Positions 37,194 to 47,502 of a DNA stretch of 64,000 nt are shown one piece after another; positions within the stretch are counted from its first letter, which is position 1; every line of letters begins with the position of its first letter. Source of the stretch: Candidatus Butyricicoccus avistercoris (GTDB taxonomy: Bacteria > Bacillota > Clostridia > Oscillospirales > Butyricicoccaceae); contig DXIE01000057.1 of the NCBI GenBank assembly GCA_019113005.1, positions 1 to 64,000 on the forward strand, written 5' to 3'. Under the pieces are notes generated by a model that saw only the letters and a list, made by a program, of their open reading frames with translations, did no database searches and was not told the origin of the DNA. The position numbers were made by a program, and so were the translations under genes.

Positions 37194-37718
37194 ATGAGTA
37201 AAGAAAAGGAAATCCTAGAGGAAGAAATTCAGGAAACTGAACAAACTTCTGAGGATACCACAGAAGCTACTGAACAAGTAGAAGAAACCATTTCTAAAAA
37301 GCAGTATGATGAATTAAATGACAAATTTGTTAGACTGGCTGCTGAATACGATAATTTCCGCAAACGTTCTGCAAGAGAGCGTGAGGCAGCTCATAGTGAT
37401 GCGGTTTCTTATGCGGTTAAAGCACTACTTCCAACATATGATAATCTCGAAAGAGCTTTAAAGGTTGAAACAAGCGATGTTGAGTATAAAAAAGGCGTTG
37501 AAATGACCATGACTCAGCTTGTTGATAGCTTAAAAAACATTGGTGTAGAAAAAATCACATCTGATGTTGGAACAGAGTTTGACCCTAATTTCCATAATGC
37601 TGTAATGCATATTGAAAATGAAGAGCTTGGCGAAAATGTAATCGCTGAGGTTTTCCAGCAAGGTTTTAAAATCGGCGATAAGGTAATTCGCCATGCAATG
37701 GTGCAAGTTGCAAACTAA
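37194..37718 (+). CDS. grpE: Nucleotide exchange factor GrpE
   Basis: Co-chaperone that releases ADP from DnaK. 174 residues with an acidic, unstructured head, the long paired helix (QYDELNDKFVRLAAEYDNFRKR) and the beta-wing domain with DPNFHNAVMHIENEELGENVI...GFKIGDKVIRHAMVQV. Follows hrcA by 17 bp. Confidence 0.97.
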   Translation: MSKEKEILEEEIQETEQTSEDTTEATEQVEETISKKQYDELNDKFVRLAAEYDNFRKRSAREREAAHSDAVSYAVKALLPTYDNLERALKVETSDVEYKKGVEMTMTQLVDSLKNIGVEKITSDVGTEFDPNFHNAVMHIENEELGENVIAEVFQQGFKIGDKVIRHAMVQVAN

Positions 37719-37769
37719 TAAACACTAAATTTGTTAAATATACTATCTATATAAAAGGAGTCTTAAATC

Positions 37770-39623
37770 ATGGGTAAGATTATTGGTATTGACTTAGGTA
37801 CAACCAATAGCTGTGTAGCTGTTATGGAAGGCGGCGAAGCTGTTGTAATTGCAAACGCTGAAGGTGCTAGAACTACTCCTTCTGTTGTTGCTTTCTCTAA
37901 AACTGGTGAGCGTATGGTAGGTCAGGTTGCTAAGCGTCAGGCTGTAACCAATGCAGACCGCACCATTATTTCTATTAAGCGTGAAATGGGTACTGATTAT
38001 CGTGTAGCTATCGACGATAAGAAGTTCTCTCCTCAAGAAGTTTCTGCTATGATTCTTCAAAAGCTAAAGGCTGATGCTGAGGCTTATCTAGGTGGTACTG
38101 TAACCGAGGCTGTTATCACTGTTCCTGCTTATTTTACCGACTCTCAGCGTCAGGCTACTAAGGACGCTGGTAAGATTGCAGGCTTAAACGTTCTGCGTAT
38201 TATCAACGAGCCAACTGCTGCTGCTCTTGCTTACGGTGTAGATAAGGAAACCGAGCAGAAGATTATGGTTTATGACCTTGGCGGTGGTACTTTCGACGTA
38301 TCTATTCTTGATATTGGCGATGGCGTTCTCGAAGTTTTAGCTACTGCTGGTAATAACCACCTTGGCGGTGATGACTTCGACAAGCGTATTATGGACTGGA
38401 TGGTTCAGGAATTTAAAAAGACCGAGGGTATTGACCTTTCTAACGATAAGATGGCTATGCAGCGTCTAAAGGAAGCTGCTGAGAAGGCTAAGATTGAACT
38501 ATCTGGTGTAACTTCTACATCTATCAATCAGCCATACATCACAGCTGATGCTACTGGTCCTAAGCACCTTGATTTAACTTTAACTCGTGCTAAGTTTAAC
38601 GAGCTGACCGCTGACCTTGTTGAAGCTACAATGGGTCCTGTTCGTCAGGCTATGAGTGATGCAGGTTTACAGGCTGGCGACCTTGCTAAGGTTCTGCTTG
38701 TTGGTGGTTCTTCGCGTATCCCAGCAGTTCAAGAGGCTGTTAAGAATATCACTGGTAAGGAAGGCTTTAAGGGCATTAACCCAGACGAATGTGTAGCTAT
38801 CGGTGCTGCTATTCAGGGCGGCGTTCTTGGCGGCGAGGTTAAGGACGTACTTCTGCTTGACGTAACTCCACTATCTCTTGGTATCGAAACACTTGGCGGT
38901 GTTTGCACTAAGCTAATCGAGCGTAACACAACTATTCCAACCAAGAAGAGCCAGATTTTCTCAACTGCTGCTGACAATCAGCCATCTGTTGAAATCCATG
39001 TTCTTCAAGGAGAGCGTGAAATGGCTGCTGGTAACAAGACTTTAGGTCGTTTCACTCTTGATGGTATTGCTCCAGCTCCTCGTGGTATCCCTCAGATTGA
39101 GGTTACTTTCGATATTGATGCTAACGGCATTGTAAATGTTTCTGCTAAGGACTTAGGCACTGGCAAGGAGCAGAAAATCACTATCACTGCATCTACTAAC
39201 CTGTCTGATGAAGAAATCGACAAGGCTATGCGTGAGGCTGAAATGTTCGCTGAGGAAGATAAGAAGCGTAAGGAAGAAGTTGAAATCCGTAATGGTGCAG
39301 AACAACTTGTATTCCAGTCTGAAAAATCTCTGTCTGAACTAGGTGATAAGGTTGATGCGGCAGATAAGGCTGCTGTTGAAGCTGAAATCAATAAGGTTAA
39401 GGAAGCTCTAAAGGGTACTGACAGCCAGATGATTAAGGCTGCAAGTGATGAGCTGTCTAAGAAGTTTGGCGAAATCGCACAGAAGGTTTACGCTCAGCAA
39501 GCACCTCAGGGTGATGCTGCTAACATGGGCGGCGGCTTTGCAGGCGGTGCACAGCAGGGTGGTAATGGTACTGCTGGTGGTGACTTTGTAGACGCTGACT
39601 TTACTGAGGTTAAGGATAACTAA
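37770..39623 (+). CDS. dnaK: Chaperone protein DnaK (Hsp70)
   Basis: 617-residue Hsp70. ATPase domain signatures [26 protein letters not shown] and [13 protein letters not shown], the [14 protein letters not shown] linker region and a C-terminal Gly/Gln-rich tail. Codon use is strongly biased to AAG, GAC and CGT, as in tig and argG, pointing to high expression. A terminator follows before dnaJ. Confidence 0.99.
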   Translation: MGKIIGIDLGTTNSCVAVMEGGEAVVIANAEGARTTPSVVAFSKTGERMVGQVAKRQAVTNADRTIISIKREMGTDYRVAIDDKKFSPQEVSAMILQKLKADAEAYLGGTVTEAVITVPAYFTDSQRQATKDAGKIAGLNVLRIINEPTAAALAYGVDKETEQKIMVYDLGGGTFDVSILDIGDGVLEVLATAGNNHLGGDDFDKRIMDWMVQEFKKTEGIDLSNDKMAMQRLKEAAEKAKIELSGVTSTSINQPYITADATGPKHLDLTLTRAKFNELTADLVEATMGPVRQAMSDAGLQAGDLAKVLLVGGSSRIPAVQEAVKNITGKEGFKGINPDECVAIGAAIQGGVLGGEVKDVLLLDVTPLSLGIETLGGVCTKLIERNTTIPTKKSQIFSTAADNQPSVEIHVLQGEREMAAGNKTLGRFTLDGIAPAPRGIPQIEVTFDIDANGIVNVSAKDLGTGKEQKITITASTNLSDEEIDKAMREAEMFAEEDKKRKEEVEIRNGAEQLVFQSEKSLSELGDKVDAADKAAVEAEINKVKEALKGTDSQMIKAASDELSKKFGEIAQKVYAQQAPQGDAANMGGGFAGGAQQGGNGTAGGDFVDADFTEVKDN

Positions 39624-39636
39624 TTAAAATACTTTT

Positions 39637-39675
39637 AGGGCGGGACACTAAAAAATGTGTTCCCGCCCTTTTATG
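39637..39675 (+). terminator. Terminator or attenuator between dnaK and dnaJ
   Basis: AGGGCGGGACAC / GTGTTCCCGCCCT with a single bulge, followed by TTTTATGGG. It may give lower dnaJ than dnaK expression. Confidence 0.75.
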
Positions 39676-39705
39676 GGTATTACTTATAAATGAGGTTATT
39701 TAATT

Positions 39706-40872
39706 ATGGCAGATAAAAGAGATTATTATGAGGTGCTTGGCGTTTCTAAAAGTGCATCTGATGACGAAATTAAAAAAGCACATAGAAAATTAGCTAAGAA
39801 ATATCACCCAGACTTAAATAAAGACAATCCAGAGGCAGCAGAAAAGTTCAAGGAATTAAATGAAGCTTATGAAGTGCTGTCTGATAAAACCAAACGTCAA
39901 AAATATGACCAGTTCGGTTTTGCAGGTGTAGACCCTAACTATGGTGCAGGTCAAGGCGGAGGCTTTGGCGGCGGTTTTGGTGGTTTTGGCGGATTTGATA
40001 TGGGCGATATCGGGGATATGTTTGGCTCATTCTTTGGCGGTGGTTTTGGCAGTTCTTCACGCTCAAGAAGAAATGCTCCACAACGTGGTCAGACCATTCA
40101 GCAGCGTGTCATGCTTTCATTTGAAGAAGCTGCTTTCGGCTGTGAAAAGGAAATTACTATTCAGCGTACAGAAAATTGTGACGAGTGTAATGGTACTGGT
40201 GCTCAAAAGGGTACATCAGCAGAAACCTGTTCAAACTGTAAAGGCTCTGGTTATGTAACTCAAGCTCAAAGAACTCCACTTGGTATATTCCAAACTCAAT
40301 CACCTTGTCCACACTGTCAGGGAACTGGTAAGATTATCAAGAATAAATGTTCTAAGTGTGGTGGTACTGGTAAAACTCAGAAATCACGCACACTCAAGGT
40401 TAAAATTCCTGCGGGTATTGATGATGGTCAAGCAATTCAGCTAAGAGGTCAAGGCGGTGCAGGTGTAAACGGTGGACCAGCTGGTGATGTAATTGTAACC
40501 GTTTCAATTCGTCCACACCCAATCTTTACAAGAGAAGGCTATGATGTTGTTTGTGAAATCCCTGTTTCATTTGCACAGGCAGCTTTAGGCGATACATTAC
40601 AAGTGCCAACTATTGATGGTAAGGTTGAATATTCTATTCCAGAGGGTACTCAACCAGGAACTGTATTCCGTCTGCGTGGAAAGGGTATACAAAATGTAAA
40701 TGGTCGTGGACGTGGTGACCAATATGTTAGAGTGAATGTTGAAATTCCTAGAAATCTGACAAGTAAACAAAAAGAACTTCTAAGGGAATTTGAATTAACT
40801 ACAACTGATGAAAACCAACAGCAAAAGAAAGGCTTTTGGGATAAAGTCAAGGACGCATTTAAGGCAGATTAA
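39706..40872 (+). CDS. dnaJ: Chaperone protein DnaJ (Hsp40)
   Basis: 388 residues with all four domains: J domain with the HPD motif (KYHPDLN), Gly/Phe-rich linker ([15 protein letters not shown]), four CxxCxGxG zinc repeats ([32 protein letters not shown]) and the C-terminal substrate-binding domain. Stimulates DnaK ATPase and delivers substrates. RBS: weak, GAGGTTATTTA... before ATG at 39706. Confidence 0.98.
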   Translation: MADKRDYYEVLGVSKSASDDEIKKAHRKLAKKYHPDLNKDNPEAAEKFKELNEAYEVLSDKTKRQKYDQFGFAGVDPNYGAGQGGGFGGGFGGFGGFDMGDIGDMFGSFFGGGFGSSSRSRRNAPQRGQTIQQRVMLSFEEAAFGCEKEITIQRTENCDECNGTGAQKGTSAETCSNCKGSGYVTQAQRTPLGIFQTQSPCPHCQGTGKIIKNKCSKCGGTGKTQKSRTLKVKIPAGIDDGQAIQLRGQGGAGVNGGPAGDVIVTVSIRPHPIFTREGYDVVCEIPVSFAQAALGDTLQVPTIDGKVEYSIPEGTQPGTVFRLRGKGIQNVNGRGRGDQYVRVNVEIPRNLTSKQKELLREFELTTTDENQQQKKGFWDKVKDAFKAD

Positions 40873-40873
40873 A

Positions 40874-40912
40874 AAAAGTCTGAGGATTTTAATATCCTCA
40901 GACTTTTTCTTT
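40874..40912. terminator. Bidirectional terminator between dnaJ and pncB
   Basis: AAAAGTCTGAGGAT / ATCCTCAGACTTTT perfect stem, 5-nt loop, T runs on both sides. Confidence 0.92.
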
Positions 40913-42357
40913 TACACTATGCGACAACTTTCAAGTAGGTCATTTTTAACATTCCAAAGCTTTTTAGATAAATCCACATAATAGGTCTGTGGATATTCAA
41001 AACGCTTGATTTGCTCCCAAAGAGTGTCAAGCTGACTTTGACAATAAGCTCTGATTTCATGAATATTAGGTGAAGAATAAACCTTTTTGCCATTTTCAAA
41101 AATAGGAACAAGCAAAGGCTTTGCTATATAATCGGTTAAAATCTTCTTTTTCCATGTGTGAATTGGGTCAAATAGGGTATAAGGCTTGCTTTCGTCTATA
41201 ACTTCATCATGCACACAAAGAACATCACCAAGTGCCATGCCGCTTTCCTTATCAAAAAAGCGATAAACCTTTTTGAAATGTGGGTTTGTGATTTTTTCAA
41301 CGTTTTCAGAGATTTTAATTTTTGGAACAATGTTTCCATGGTCGTCTTCAACAGCTGCAAGCTTATAAACACCGCCAAACACAGGCTCAGATTTGGAAGT
41401 GATTAGACGTTCACCAATGCCAAAAGAGTCAATCTTAGCACCTTGCAGTAGTAAGTCTCTAACTAAATATTCATCAAGTGAATTAGATGCCATAATTTGC
41501 ACATCACTATAACCAGCTTTATCAAGCATTTTTCTAGCCTGAATAGAAAGATATGCTATATCACCAGAATCAAGACGAATTGCTTTTGGACGTTTGCCCA
41601 TAGGTGCAAGCACTTCATTAGCTACTCTAATTGCATTTACAACACCAGATTTTAATACATTATATGTGTCAACTAGGAACACACAGTTATCTGGATAAAT
41701 TTCCGCATATGCTTTAAAAGCGTCATATTCGCTAGGGAACATCTGAACCCAAGAGTGAGCCATAGTGCCACCCGCTGGAATACCATAATCTCTATCGGAA
41801 ATAACACAGGCTGTACCATTACAGCCACCTATATAAGATGCTCTTGCACCATAAATAGCACCGTCATAGCTCTGGGCACGGCGTGAGCCAAACTCAAGCA
41901 CAACTCGACCTTGTGCTGCACGAGCTATACGGCTTGCTTTTGTGGCGATAAGTGTCTGATGATTTATGGTAAGAAGTATCATTGTTTCCACAAATTGAGC
42001 TTGTATCATAGGGCCTGCAACGGTTACAATAGGCTCTCCAGGGAAAATTGGAGTGCCTTCTGGCACTGCCCACACATCACACTCAAATTTGAAGTCTTTT
42101 AAATATGCAAGGAATGAATCTGAAAAACAGTTCTTACTTCTTAAATATTCAATATCTTCATCTGTAAATTTAAGGTTTTCAAAATACTCTATAAGCTGCT
42201 CTACACCTGCCATGATAGCATATCCGCCACCATCTGGCACACGTCTAAAAAACATATCAAAGTAGGCTCTGCGGTTAGCCATACCTTTTTCAAAATAACC
42301 ATGAGCCATAGTAAACTCATAAAAATCGGTTAACATAGTTAGATTTTTTTCTGTCAT
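40912..42357 (-). CDS. pncB: Nicotinate phosphoribosyltransferase
   Basis: Converts nicotinate plus PRPP to nicotinate mononucleotide in NAD salvage. 481 residues, the longer Bacillota-type enzyme. It opens with TMLTDFYEFTMAHGYF and contains the phosphoribosyl-site segments LEFGSRRAQSYDGA and AIRLDSGDIAYLS, and FGIGERLITSKSEPVFGGVYKL. RBS AAAGGGAATTGAG before ATG. It has its own promoter and a probable NiaR operator (42408-42423), so niacin-dependent control is likely. Confidence 0.95.
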   Translation of the reverse strand: MTEKNLTMLTDFYEFTMAHGYFEKGMANRRAYFDMFFRRVPDGGGYAIMAGVEQLIEYFENLKFTDEDIEYLRSKNCFSDSFLAYLKDFKFECDVWAVPEGTPIFPGEPIVTVAGPMIQAQFVETMILLTINHQTLIATKASRIARAAQGRVVLEFGSRRAQSYDGAIYGARASYIGGCNGTACVISDRDYGIPAGGTMAHSWVQMFPSEYDAFKAYAEIYPDNCVFLVDTYNVLKSGVVNAIRVANEVLAPMGKRPKAIRLDSGDIAYLSIQARKMLDKAGYSDVQIMASNSLDEYLVRDLLLQGAKIDSFGIGERLITSKSEPVFGGVYKLAAVEDDHGNIVPKIKISENVEKITNPHFKKVYRFFDKESGMALGDVLCVHDEVIDESKPYTLFDPIHTWKKKILTDYIAKPLLVPIFENGKKVYSSPNIHEIRAYCQSQLDTLWEQIKRFEYPQTYYVDLSKKLWNVKNDLLESCRIV

Positions 42358-42407
42358 ATTTTTCTCAATTCCCTTTCAAGAAACATAATTTACATCTAAA
42401 AATAATA

Positions 42408-42423
42408 AGGTGTCTTTACACCT
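42408..42423 (-). promoter_or_regulatory. Probable NiaR operator of pncB
   Basis: AGGTGTCTTTACACCT: perfect 6-bp inverted repeat with a 4-bp centre, matching the GGTGTC-TTKACACC type of sites reported for the niacin repressor NiaR in Bacillota. It lies just downstream of the pncB -10. niaR itself is not in the window. Confidence 0.6.
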
Positions 42424-42435
42424 CCAGATAAAACT

Positions 42436-42464
42436 ATGATATTACGAAAATATAAAAATTTCAA
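42436..42464 (-). promoter_or_regulatory. pncB promoter
   Basis: Minus strand TTGAAA, 17-bp spacer, TATCAT. The inverted repeat at 42408 begins about 12 bp downstream, so a bound repressor would block initiation or clearance. Confidence 0.6.
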
Positions 42465-42497
42465 GAAAAATCGTAAAACTTTAAAAAAGTATGTAAC

Positions 42498-42528
42498 AAT
42501 ATTCATGCATAAACTGCATAAATATTCA
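42498..42528 (+). promoter_or_regulatory. Candidate ArgR (ARG box) dyad upstream of argG
   Basis: AATATTCATGCA and TGCATAAATATT form an inverted repeat with one mismatch. TGCATAAATATTCA (42515-42528) differs at one position from the arginine repressor consensus TGAATWWWWATTCA. It lies about 30 bp upstream of the argG -35. Confidence 0.5.
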
Positions 42529-42556
42529 TTTTTCAAAATATTTATTTATTTTTCTT

Positions 42557-42585
42557 GCAATAACCGTATTTAGGAGTTATAATAA
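42557..42585 (+). promoter_or_regulatory. argG operon promoter
   Basis: TTGCAA, 17-bp spacer, TATAAT, 39 bp before the argG start codon. Confidence 0.8.
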
Positions 42586-42612
42586 ATTTATCCCGAAATC
42601 GGATAAATTTGG
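42586..42612 (+). repeat. Perfect inverted repeat at the argG transcription start
   Basis: AAATTTATCC-N7-GGATAAATTT, 10-bp perfect arms placed at the expected +1 and ending directly before the GGAGG ribosome site. It could be an operator downstream of -10 or a leader hairpin affecting translation. Confidence 0.8.
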
Positions 42613-42624
42613 AGGAATTAAAAG

Positions 42625-43875
42625 ATGGAAAAGAAATACAATAAGGTAGTTTTAGCATATTCAGGTGGTCTTGACACTTCTGTACTTATCCCTTGGCTAA
42701 AAGAACATTATGGCTGTGAGGTTATCGCTGTATCTGGTAACGTAGGTCAGGCAAGCGAACTAGAAGGTCTTGAGGAGCGTGCATTAGGTACAGGTGCATC
42801 TAAGCTATATATTGAAGATTTAACAAAGGAATTTGTTGACGATTATATTATCCCAACCATGCAGGCTGGTGCATCTTATGAGCAGTATCTTTTAGGTACA
42901 TCATTTGCACGTCCAATTATCGCAAAGCGTATTGTTGAAATCGCTAAAAAAGAAGGTGCAGACGCTATCTGTCATGGCTGCACAGGTAAGGGTAACGACC
43001 AAGTTCGTTTTGAACTTGCTATCAAGGCTTTTGCTCCAGATATGGATATTATCGCTCCATGGCGTTTCTGGGAGCTTAACTCTCGTGAAAAGGAAATCGA
43101 GTACGCTGAAAAGCACAATATCCCATTAAAGATAAATAAGGAAACTAACTATTCTAAGGATAAGAATCTATGGCACTTATCCCATGAAGGTCTTGACCTT
43201 GAAGACCCTGCAAACGAAGCTCCACTAAACAAGGAAGGTTTCCTTGAGATGGGCGTTTCTCCAGAACAAGCTCCAGACGTTCCAACTTATGTAACTATTC
43301 ACTTTGAAAAGGGTGTTCCTACCGCTGTTGACGGTGTAGAGATGGATTCTGTTGCTCTTATCACCAAGCTAAATGAGCTTGGCGGTGCTAATGGCTGCGG
43401 TATTCTTGATATTGTTGAAAACCGTCTTGTTGGTATGAAGAGCCGTGGTGTATATGAAACCCCAGGCGGTGCAGTGCTTTATGCTGCTCATCAGAAACTT
43501 GAGGAAATCACTCTTGATAAGGAAACTGCTCACTATAAGCAGCAGCTCGCTCTTAAGTTTGCAGACCTTGTATATAATGGTCAGTGGTACACCCCACTTC
43601 GTAAGGCTATGACCGCTTTTGTTGATGCTACTCAGGAAACTGTTACTGGTGATGTTAAGCTAAAGCTTTACAAGGGCAATATTATCCCTGCATCTGTAAC
43701 TTCTCCTTATTCTCTATATTCTGCTGGTATGGCTACATTTGATGAAGATGATTGCTATGACCAAGCTGATTCCGCTGGTTTCATCAACCTGTTTGGTCTG
43801 CCACTAAAGGTTCGTGCATTGAACGACCAAGTATTATTTGAAAAGACTGGTAAGCACTTCCCAAGCGTAGAATAA
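42625..43875 (+). CDS. argG: Argininosuccinate synthase
   Basis: Condenses citrulline and aspartate using ATP. 416 residues; N-type ATP pyrophosphatase loop [15 protein letters not shown] at the N terminus, then [15 protein letters not shown] and the citrulline/aspartate-binding [31 protein letters not shown] before ATG. First of the seven-gene arginine operon, so the ornithine-to-arginine steps precede the acetylated half. AAG/GAC-biased codons suggest high expression. Confidence 0.98.
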   Translation: MEKKYNKVVLAYSGGLDTSVLIPWLKEHYGCEVIAVSGNVGQASELEGLEERALGTGASKLYIEDLTKEFVDDYIIPTMQAGASYEQYLLGTSFARPIIAKRIVEIAKKEGADAICHGCTGKGNDQVRFELAIKAFAPDMDIIAPWRFWELNSREKEIEYAEKHNIPLKINKETNYSKDKNLWHLSHEGLDLEDPANEAPLNKEGFLEMGVSPEQAPDVPTYVTIHFEKGVPTAVDGVEMDSVALITKLNELGGANGCGILDIVENRLVGMKSRGVYETPGGAVLYAAHQKLEEITLDKETAHYKQQLALKFADLVYNGQWYTPLRKAMTAFVDATQETVTGDVKLKLYKGNIIPASVTSPYSLYSAGMATFDEDDCYDQADSAGFINLFGLPLKVRALNDQVLFEKTGKHFPSVE

Positions 43876-43885
43876 GAGGTAAATT

Positions 43886-45277
43886 ATGGCGAAATTATGG
43901 GCAGGCAGATTTCAAAAAGAAACTGACCTTGTAGTAAATGATTTTAACTCCTCTATTATGTTTGACTGTCGTCTTTATAAAGAGGATATAACAGGCTCTA
44001 TCGCTCATGCAACAATGCTCGGTAAACAAGGTATTATCGAGCAGCATGAGGCAGAAAAGATTGTTGCAGGACTCAAGGAAATTTTAGCTGATATTGAAGC
44101 GGGCAACGTTGAGTTTTCATTAGATTATGAAGATATTCATATGAACGTTGAGCAGCTGCTCACCGAGAGAATTGGAGATACAGGTAAACGTCTACATACA
44201 GGTCGCTCAAGAAATGACCAAGTAGCACTTGATATGCGTCTTTATGTTAAAAAGGAAATCGCTGAGATTATCGGTTTAACTCTTAACTTTATGAAAGCTC
44301 TTTGTGATAAATCTAAAGAAAATTTAGATGCAGTTATGCCAGGATATACACATCTTCAAAGAGCACAGCCAACAACATTTGCTCATTATATGATGGCTTA
44401 TGCAAACATGTTAAAGCGTGATGTTATGCGTCTTGATGATTGCTTAGAGCGTATGGACGATATGCCACTTGGTTCTGGTGCGTTAGCGTCTACAACCTAT
44501 CCTATTGATAGAGATTTTGTGCGTGAACAGCTCGGCTTTGCTCGTCTTACTGATAACTCTCTTGATGGTGTTTCTGATAGAGATTATTGCATTGAGCTTT
44601 GCTCAGATTTATCTATCTTAATGATGCACTTATCAAGACTTTCAGAAGAAATTATCTCTTGGTGTTCTTGGGAGTTTAAGTTTGTGGAGCTTGATGACGC
44701 TTATTCAACCGGTTCATCTATCATGCCACAAAAGAAAAACCCAGACGTTTGTGAGCTTATCCGTGGTAAGACAGGTCGTGTATATGGTAGTCTTACAACT
44801 CTGCTTACAATGCTAAAGGGTCTGCCACTTGCATATAATAAGGATATGCAGGAGGATAAAGAGGCTGTATTTAATGCTATCGACACAGTAAAGCAGTGTT
44901 TAGAAGTATTTACTCCAATGTTCTCGACAATGACACTGCGTAAGGATAATATGCGTAAAGCAGCATCTAAGGGCTTTATCAATGCAACTGACTGTGCAGA
45001 CTACCTAACAAAGAAGGGTATGCCATTTAGAGATGCATATAAAACCGTCGGCAGACTGGTTAGCGAATGTATAAAGGCTGACGAAACTCTGGAAACACTG
45101 ACATTAAAGGACTTTGGTGCAATTTCAAAGACTTTTGGTCCTGATGTTTATGATGCTCTTGACCTTAACACCTGTGTAAGAGAGCGTAAGGTAATTGGTG
45201 GTCCAGCTCCAGAGGAAGTTAAACGTCAGATTGCTAAGATTGAAAAATTCATGGAGCAATATGAGGCAGTAGAGTAA
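43886..45277 (+). CDS. argH: Argininosuccinate lyase
   Basis: Cleaves argininosuccinate to arginine and fumarate; fumarase/aspartase superfamily, 463 residues. Signature GSSIMPQKKNPDVCELIRGK, plus LHTGRSRNDQVALD and TGYTHLQRAQPTTFAHYMMAY. Starts 10 bp after argG; its stop TAA shares the A with the argC ATG. Confidence 0.98.
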   Translation: MAKLWAGRFQKETDLVVNDFNSSIMFDCRLYKEDITGSIAHATMLGKQGIIEQHEAEKIVAGLKEILADIEAGNVEFSLDYEDIHMNVEQLLTERIGDTGKRLHTGRSRNDQVALDMRLYVKKEIAEIIGLTLNFMKALCDKSKENLDAVMPGYTHLQRAQPTTFAHYMMAYANMLKRDVMRLDDCLERMDDMPLGSGALASTTYPIDRDFVREQLGFARLTDNSLDGVSDRDYCIELCSDLSILMMHLSRLSEEIISWCSWEFKFVELDDAYSTGSSIMPQKKNPDVCELIRGKTGRVYGSLTTLLTMLKGLPLAYNKDMQEDKEAVFNAIDTVKQCLEVFTPMFSTMTLRKDNMRKAASKGFINATDCADYLTKKGMPFRDAYKTVGRLVSECIKADETLETLTLKDFGAISKTFGPDVYDALDLNTCVRERKVIGGPAPEEVKRQIAKIEKFMEQYEAVE

Positions 45278-46215
45278 TGAAACCTGTTATTTATATAGAT
45301 GGTAAAGAAGGCACTACTGGACTTCAAATTTATGAGCGTTTAGGCTCAAGAGATGACTTAACTCTATTGCTTATTGATGAAGATAAACGCAAAGACCCAA
45401 AAGAGCGTGCAAAACTAATGAATCAGGCGGATATAGTATTTTTATGTCTGCCTGATGCAGCCGCTAGAGAGGCTGTTACTTTGGTTACAAATCCAAATAC
45501 CAGAATTATTGATGCCTCAACCGCTCATAGAACAAATCCAGACTGGGACTATGGTTTTCCAGAGCTATCAAGCGAGAAAAGGCAGGCAATAGCAAACTCT
45601 AAAAGAGTTGCAAACCCAGGTTGTCATGCAACAGGTTTTATATCCATTGTTTATCCGCTTGTAAAGCTCGGAATACTTCCCAAAGATTATCCAATGTCAT
45701 TTTTCTCACTGACGGGCTATTCAGGCGGCGGCAAAAAAATGATTGCCTCTTATGAAAGTGAGGATAAGCCACAGGAGTATTTTGCACCTAGAATTTATGG
45801 TCTTAGCTTAAATCATAAGCATTTGCCAGAGATGAAAGCCGTTTGTGAAATTGACAATCCGCCAGTATTTGCCCCAGTGGTTGACGACTACTATAAGGGT
45901 ATGGCAGGTACACTAAGCCTTGTAAATAGTAAGTTAAACGGAAATCAAACCGCAGAGCAAATTCACAAGGCACTTTGTGATTATTATAAAGACCAGAAAT
46001 TTGTCACTGTTGAACCATTTGGCGGTGATACAGACATGCTTGGTGCAAACACTATGGCAGGTAAGGACAGCTTAAAAATTGTAGTTTGCGGAAATGAAAA
46101 CCAAACTATGATTACAGCTTTATTTGATAATTTAGGAAAGGGGGCATCTGGTGCGGCTGTGCAGAATATGAATATCATGCTCGGTATGGACGAAACCACA
46201 GGTCTTAATATATAG
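45277..46215 (+). CDS. argC: N-acetyl-gamma-glutamyl-phosphate reductase, short (type 2) form
   Basis: NADPH-dependent reduction of N-acetylglutamyl phosphate. At 312 residues it belongs to the shorter ArgC subfamily rather than the ~345-residue common type: it opens IDGKEGTTGLQIYERL and has the catalytic Cys116 in VANPGCHATGF and the His-containing NHKHLPEM. Its start overlaps the argH stop by one base, so the two are translationally coupled. Confidence 0.95.
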   Translation: MKPVIYIDGKEGTTGLQIYERLGSRDDLTLLLIDEDKRKDPKERAKLMNQADIVFLCLPDAAAREAVTLVTNPNTRIIDASTAHRTNPDWDYGFPELSSEKRQAIANSKRVANPGCHATGFISIVYPLVKLGILPKDYPMSFFSLTGYSGGGKKMIASYESEDKPQEYFAPRIYGLSLNHKHLPEMKAVCEIDNPPVFAPVVDDYYKGMAGTLSLVNSKLNGNQTAEQIHKALCDYYKDQKFVTVEPFGGDTDMLGANTMAGKDSLKIVVCGNENQTMITALFDNLGKGASGAAVQNMNIMLGMDETTGLNI

Positions 46216-46230
46216 GGAGAAAAATAAACT

Positions 46231-47439
46231 ATGAAAATAATTTCAGGTGGCGTATGTGCTGCAAAGGGATTTAAAGCGGGTGCAACACGTTGCGGAATTA
46301 AAGAAAGCCGCAAAACCGATGACCTTGCAATTATCCTTTCTGAATGTGAATGTACAGCAGCTGCAACATATACATTAAATAGAGTAAAAGCTGCTCCACT
46401 TTATGTTACAATGGAGCATCTAGAAGACGGCGTAGCTCGTGCAATCGTTGTAAATGCGGGTAATGCTAACGCTTGTGCACCAGACGGTATGGAAAATGCA
46501 AAACGTCAGGCACAAGCTGCTGCAAAATTCCTCGGCGTTGAAGAAGATAGAGTGCTTGCAGCATCAACTGGCGTTATTGGTCAAAGACTCAATATCGAAT
46601 GTATTGAAGAAAATATCGGAAATCTAAAGCTTTCTGATAATGGTTCAGAGGCTGCAAGCCATGCAATTTTAACCACTGATACAAAGGTTAAAAGTGTTGC
46701 TATTGAGTTTACTGTGGGCGGTAAAACCTGTCATATCGGCGGTATCGCAAAGGGTAGCGGTATGATTCACCCTAATATGGGTACTATGCTTGGTTTTATC
46801 ACAACCGACTGTAATATTACACATGAAATGCTGCAAATAGCACTTGTTGAAAGTGTTCGCAGAAGTTATAACCGTGTAAGTGTTGACGGTGACACTTCAA
46901 CTAATGATATGTGCATCGTTATGGCAAATGGTTTGGCTGGTAATGAACAAATTGATTGGCAAAATGAGGACTTTGACAAGTTCTATCAAGCACTGCATGA
47001 AGTAAATGTTCGCTTAGCTCGTATGATTGCAGGCGATGGCGAAGGTGCTACAAAGCTTATCACTTGTACTGTAAAGGGTGCTAGAAGTGAAGAAGCAGCA
47101 GAACGTCTTGCAAAGGCAGTATGTGCATCTAGTCTTGTAAAGGCTGCTATGTTTGGTGCAGATGCTAACTGGGGCAGAGTGCTTTGTGCTATGGGTTATT
47201 CAAAAGCACCTTTTAGACCAGAATATGTAACAGTTTCATTCTCATCTAGCGTTGGCACTGTTATGGTTTGTGACCATGGCTATGGTTTAGAGTTTGATGA
47301 GGATTTAGCAAAGCAAATTCTGCTTGAAGATGAGGTTAATATTGATGTTGAGCTTTACGAGGGTGAGGAAAAGGCAACCTGTTGGGGTTGTGACCTTACC
47401 TATGATTATGTAAAGATTAACGGCGATTACCGTACCTAA
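46231..47439 (+). CDS. argJ: Bifunctional ornithine acetyltransferase / N-acetylglutamate synthase
   Basis: Transfers acetyl from N-acetylornithine to glutamate (cyclic pathway) and may also use acetyl-CoA. Ntn-hydrolase-like: the precursor self-cleaves before Thr185 in IHPNMGTMLGF. Most relatives have Ala-Thr here; this one has Gly-Thr. VVNAGNANAC and KGSGMIHPNMG are family motifs. 402 residues, RBS AGGGAG. Whether it also makes N-acetylglutamate de novo cannot be read from sequence. Confidence 0.95.
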   Translation: MKIISGGVCAAKGFKAGATRCGIKESRKTDDLAIILSECECTAAATYTLNRVKAAPLYVTMEHLEDGVARAIVVNAGNANACAPDGMENAKRQAQAAAKFLGVEEDRVLAASTGVIGQRLNIECIEENIGNLKLSDNGSEAASHAILTTDTKVKSVAIEFTVGGKTCHIGGIAKGSGMIHPNMGTMLGFITTDCNITHEMLQIALVESVRRSYNRVSVDGDTSTNDMCIVMANGLAGNEQIDWQNEDFDKFYQALHEVNVRLARMIAGDGEGATKLITCTVKGARSEEAAERLAKAVCASSLVKAAMFGADANWGRVLCAMGYSKAPFRPEYVTVSFSSSVGTVMVCDHGYGLEFDEDLAKQILLEDEVNIDVELYEGEEKATCWGCDLTYDYVKINGDYRT

Positions 47440-47444
47440 AACGA

Positions 47445-47502
47445 GGAATCTTCGTTCTTGGGCACAGGGTTTCCTATGTCCATATGAACGGGGATTCTTT
47501 TT
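47445..47502 (+). terminator. Long imperfect hairpin with T run between argJ and argB
   Basis: GAATC-ttCGTTC-CTTGGGCACAGGG pairs imperfectly with CTATGTCC-ATATGAACGGGGATTC across a TTTC loop and is followed by TTTTTAATT. It lies inside the operon, so it could be a partial terminator, attenuator or mRNA processing/stability site. Confidence 0.6.
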
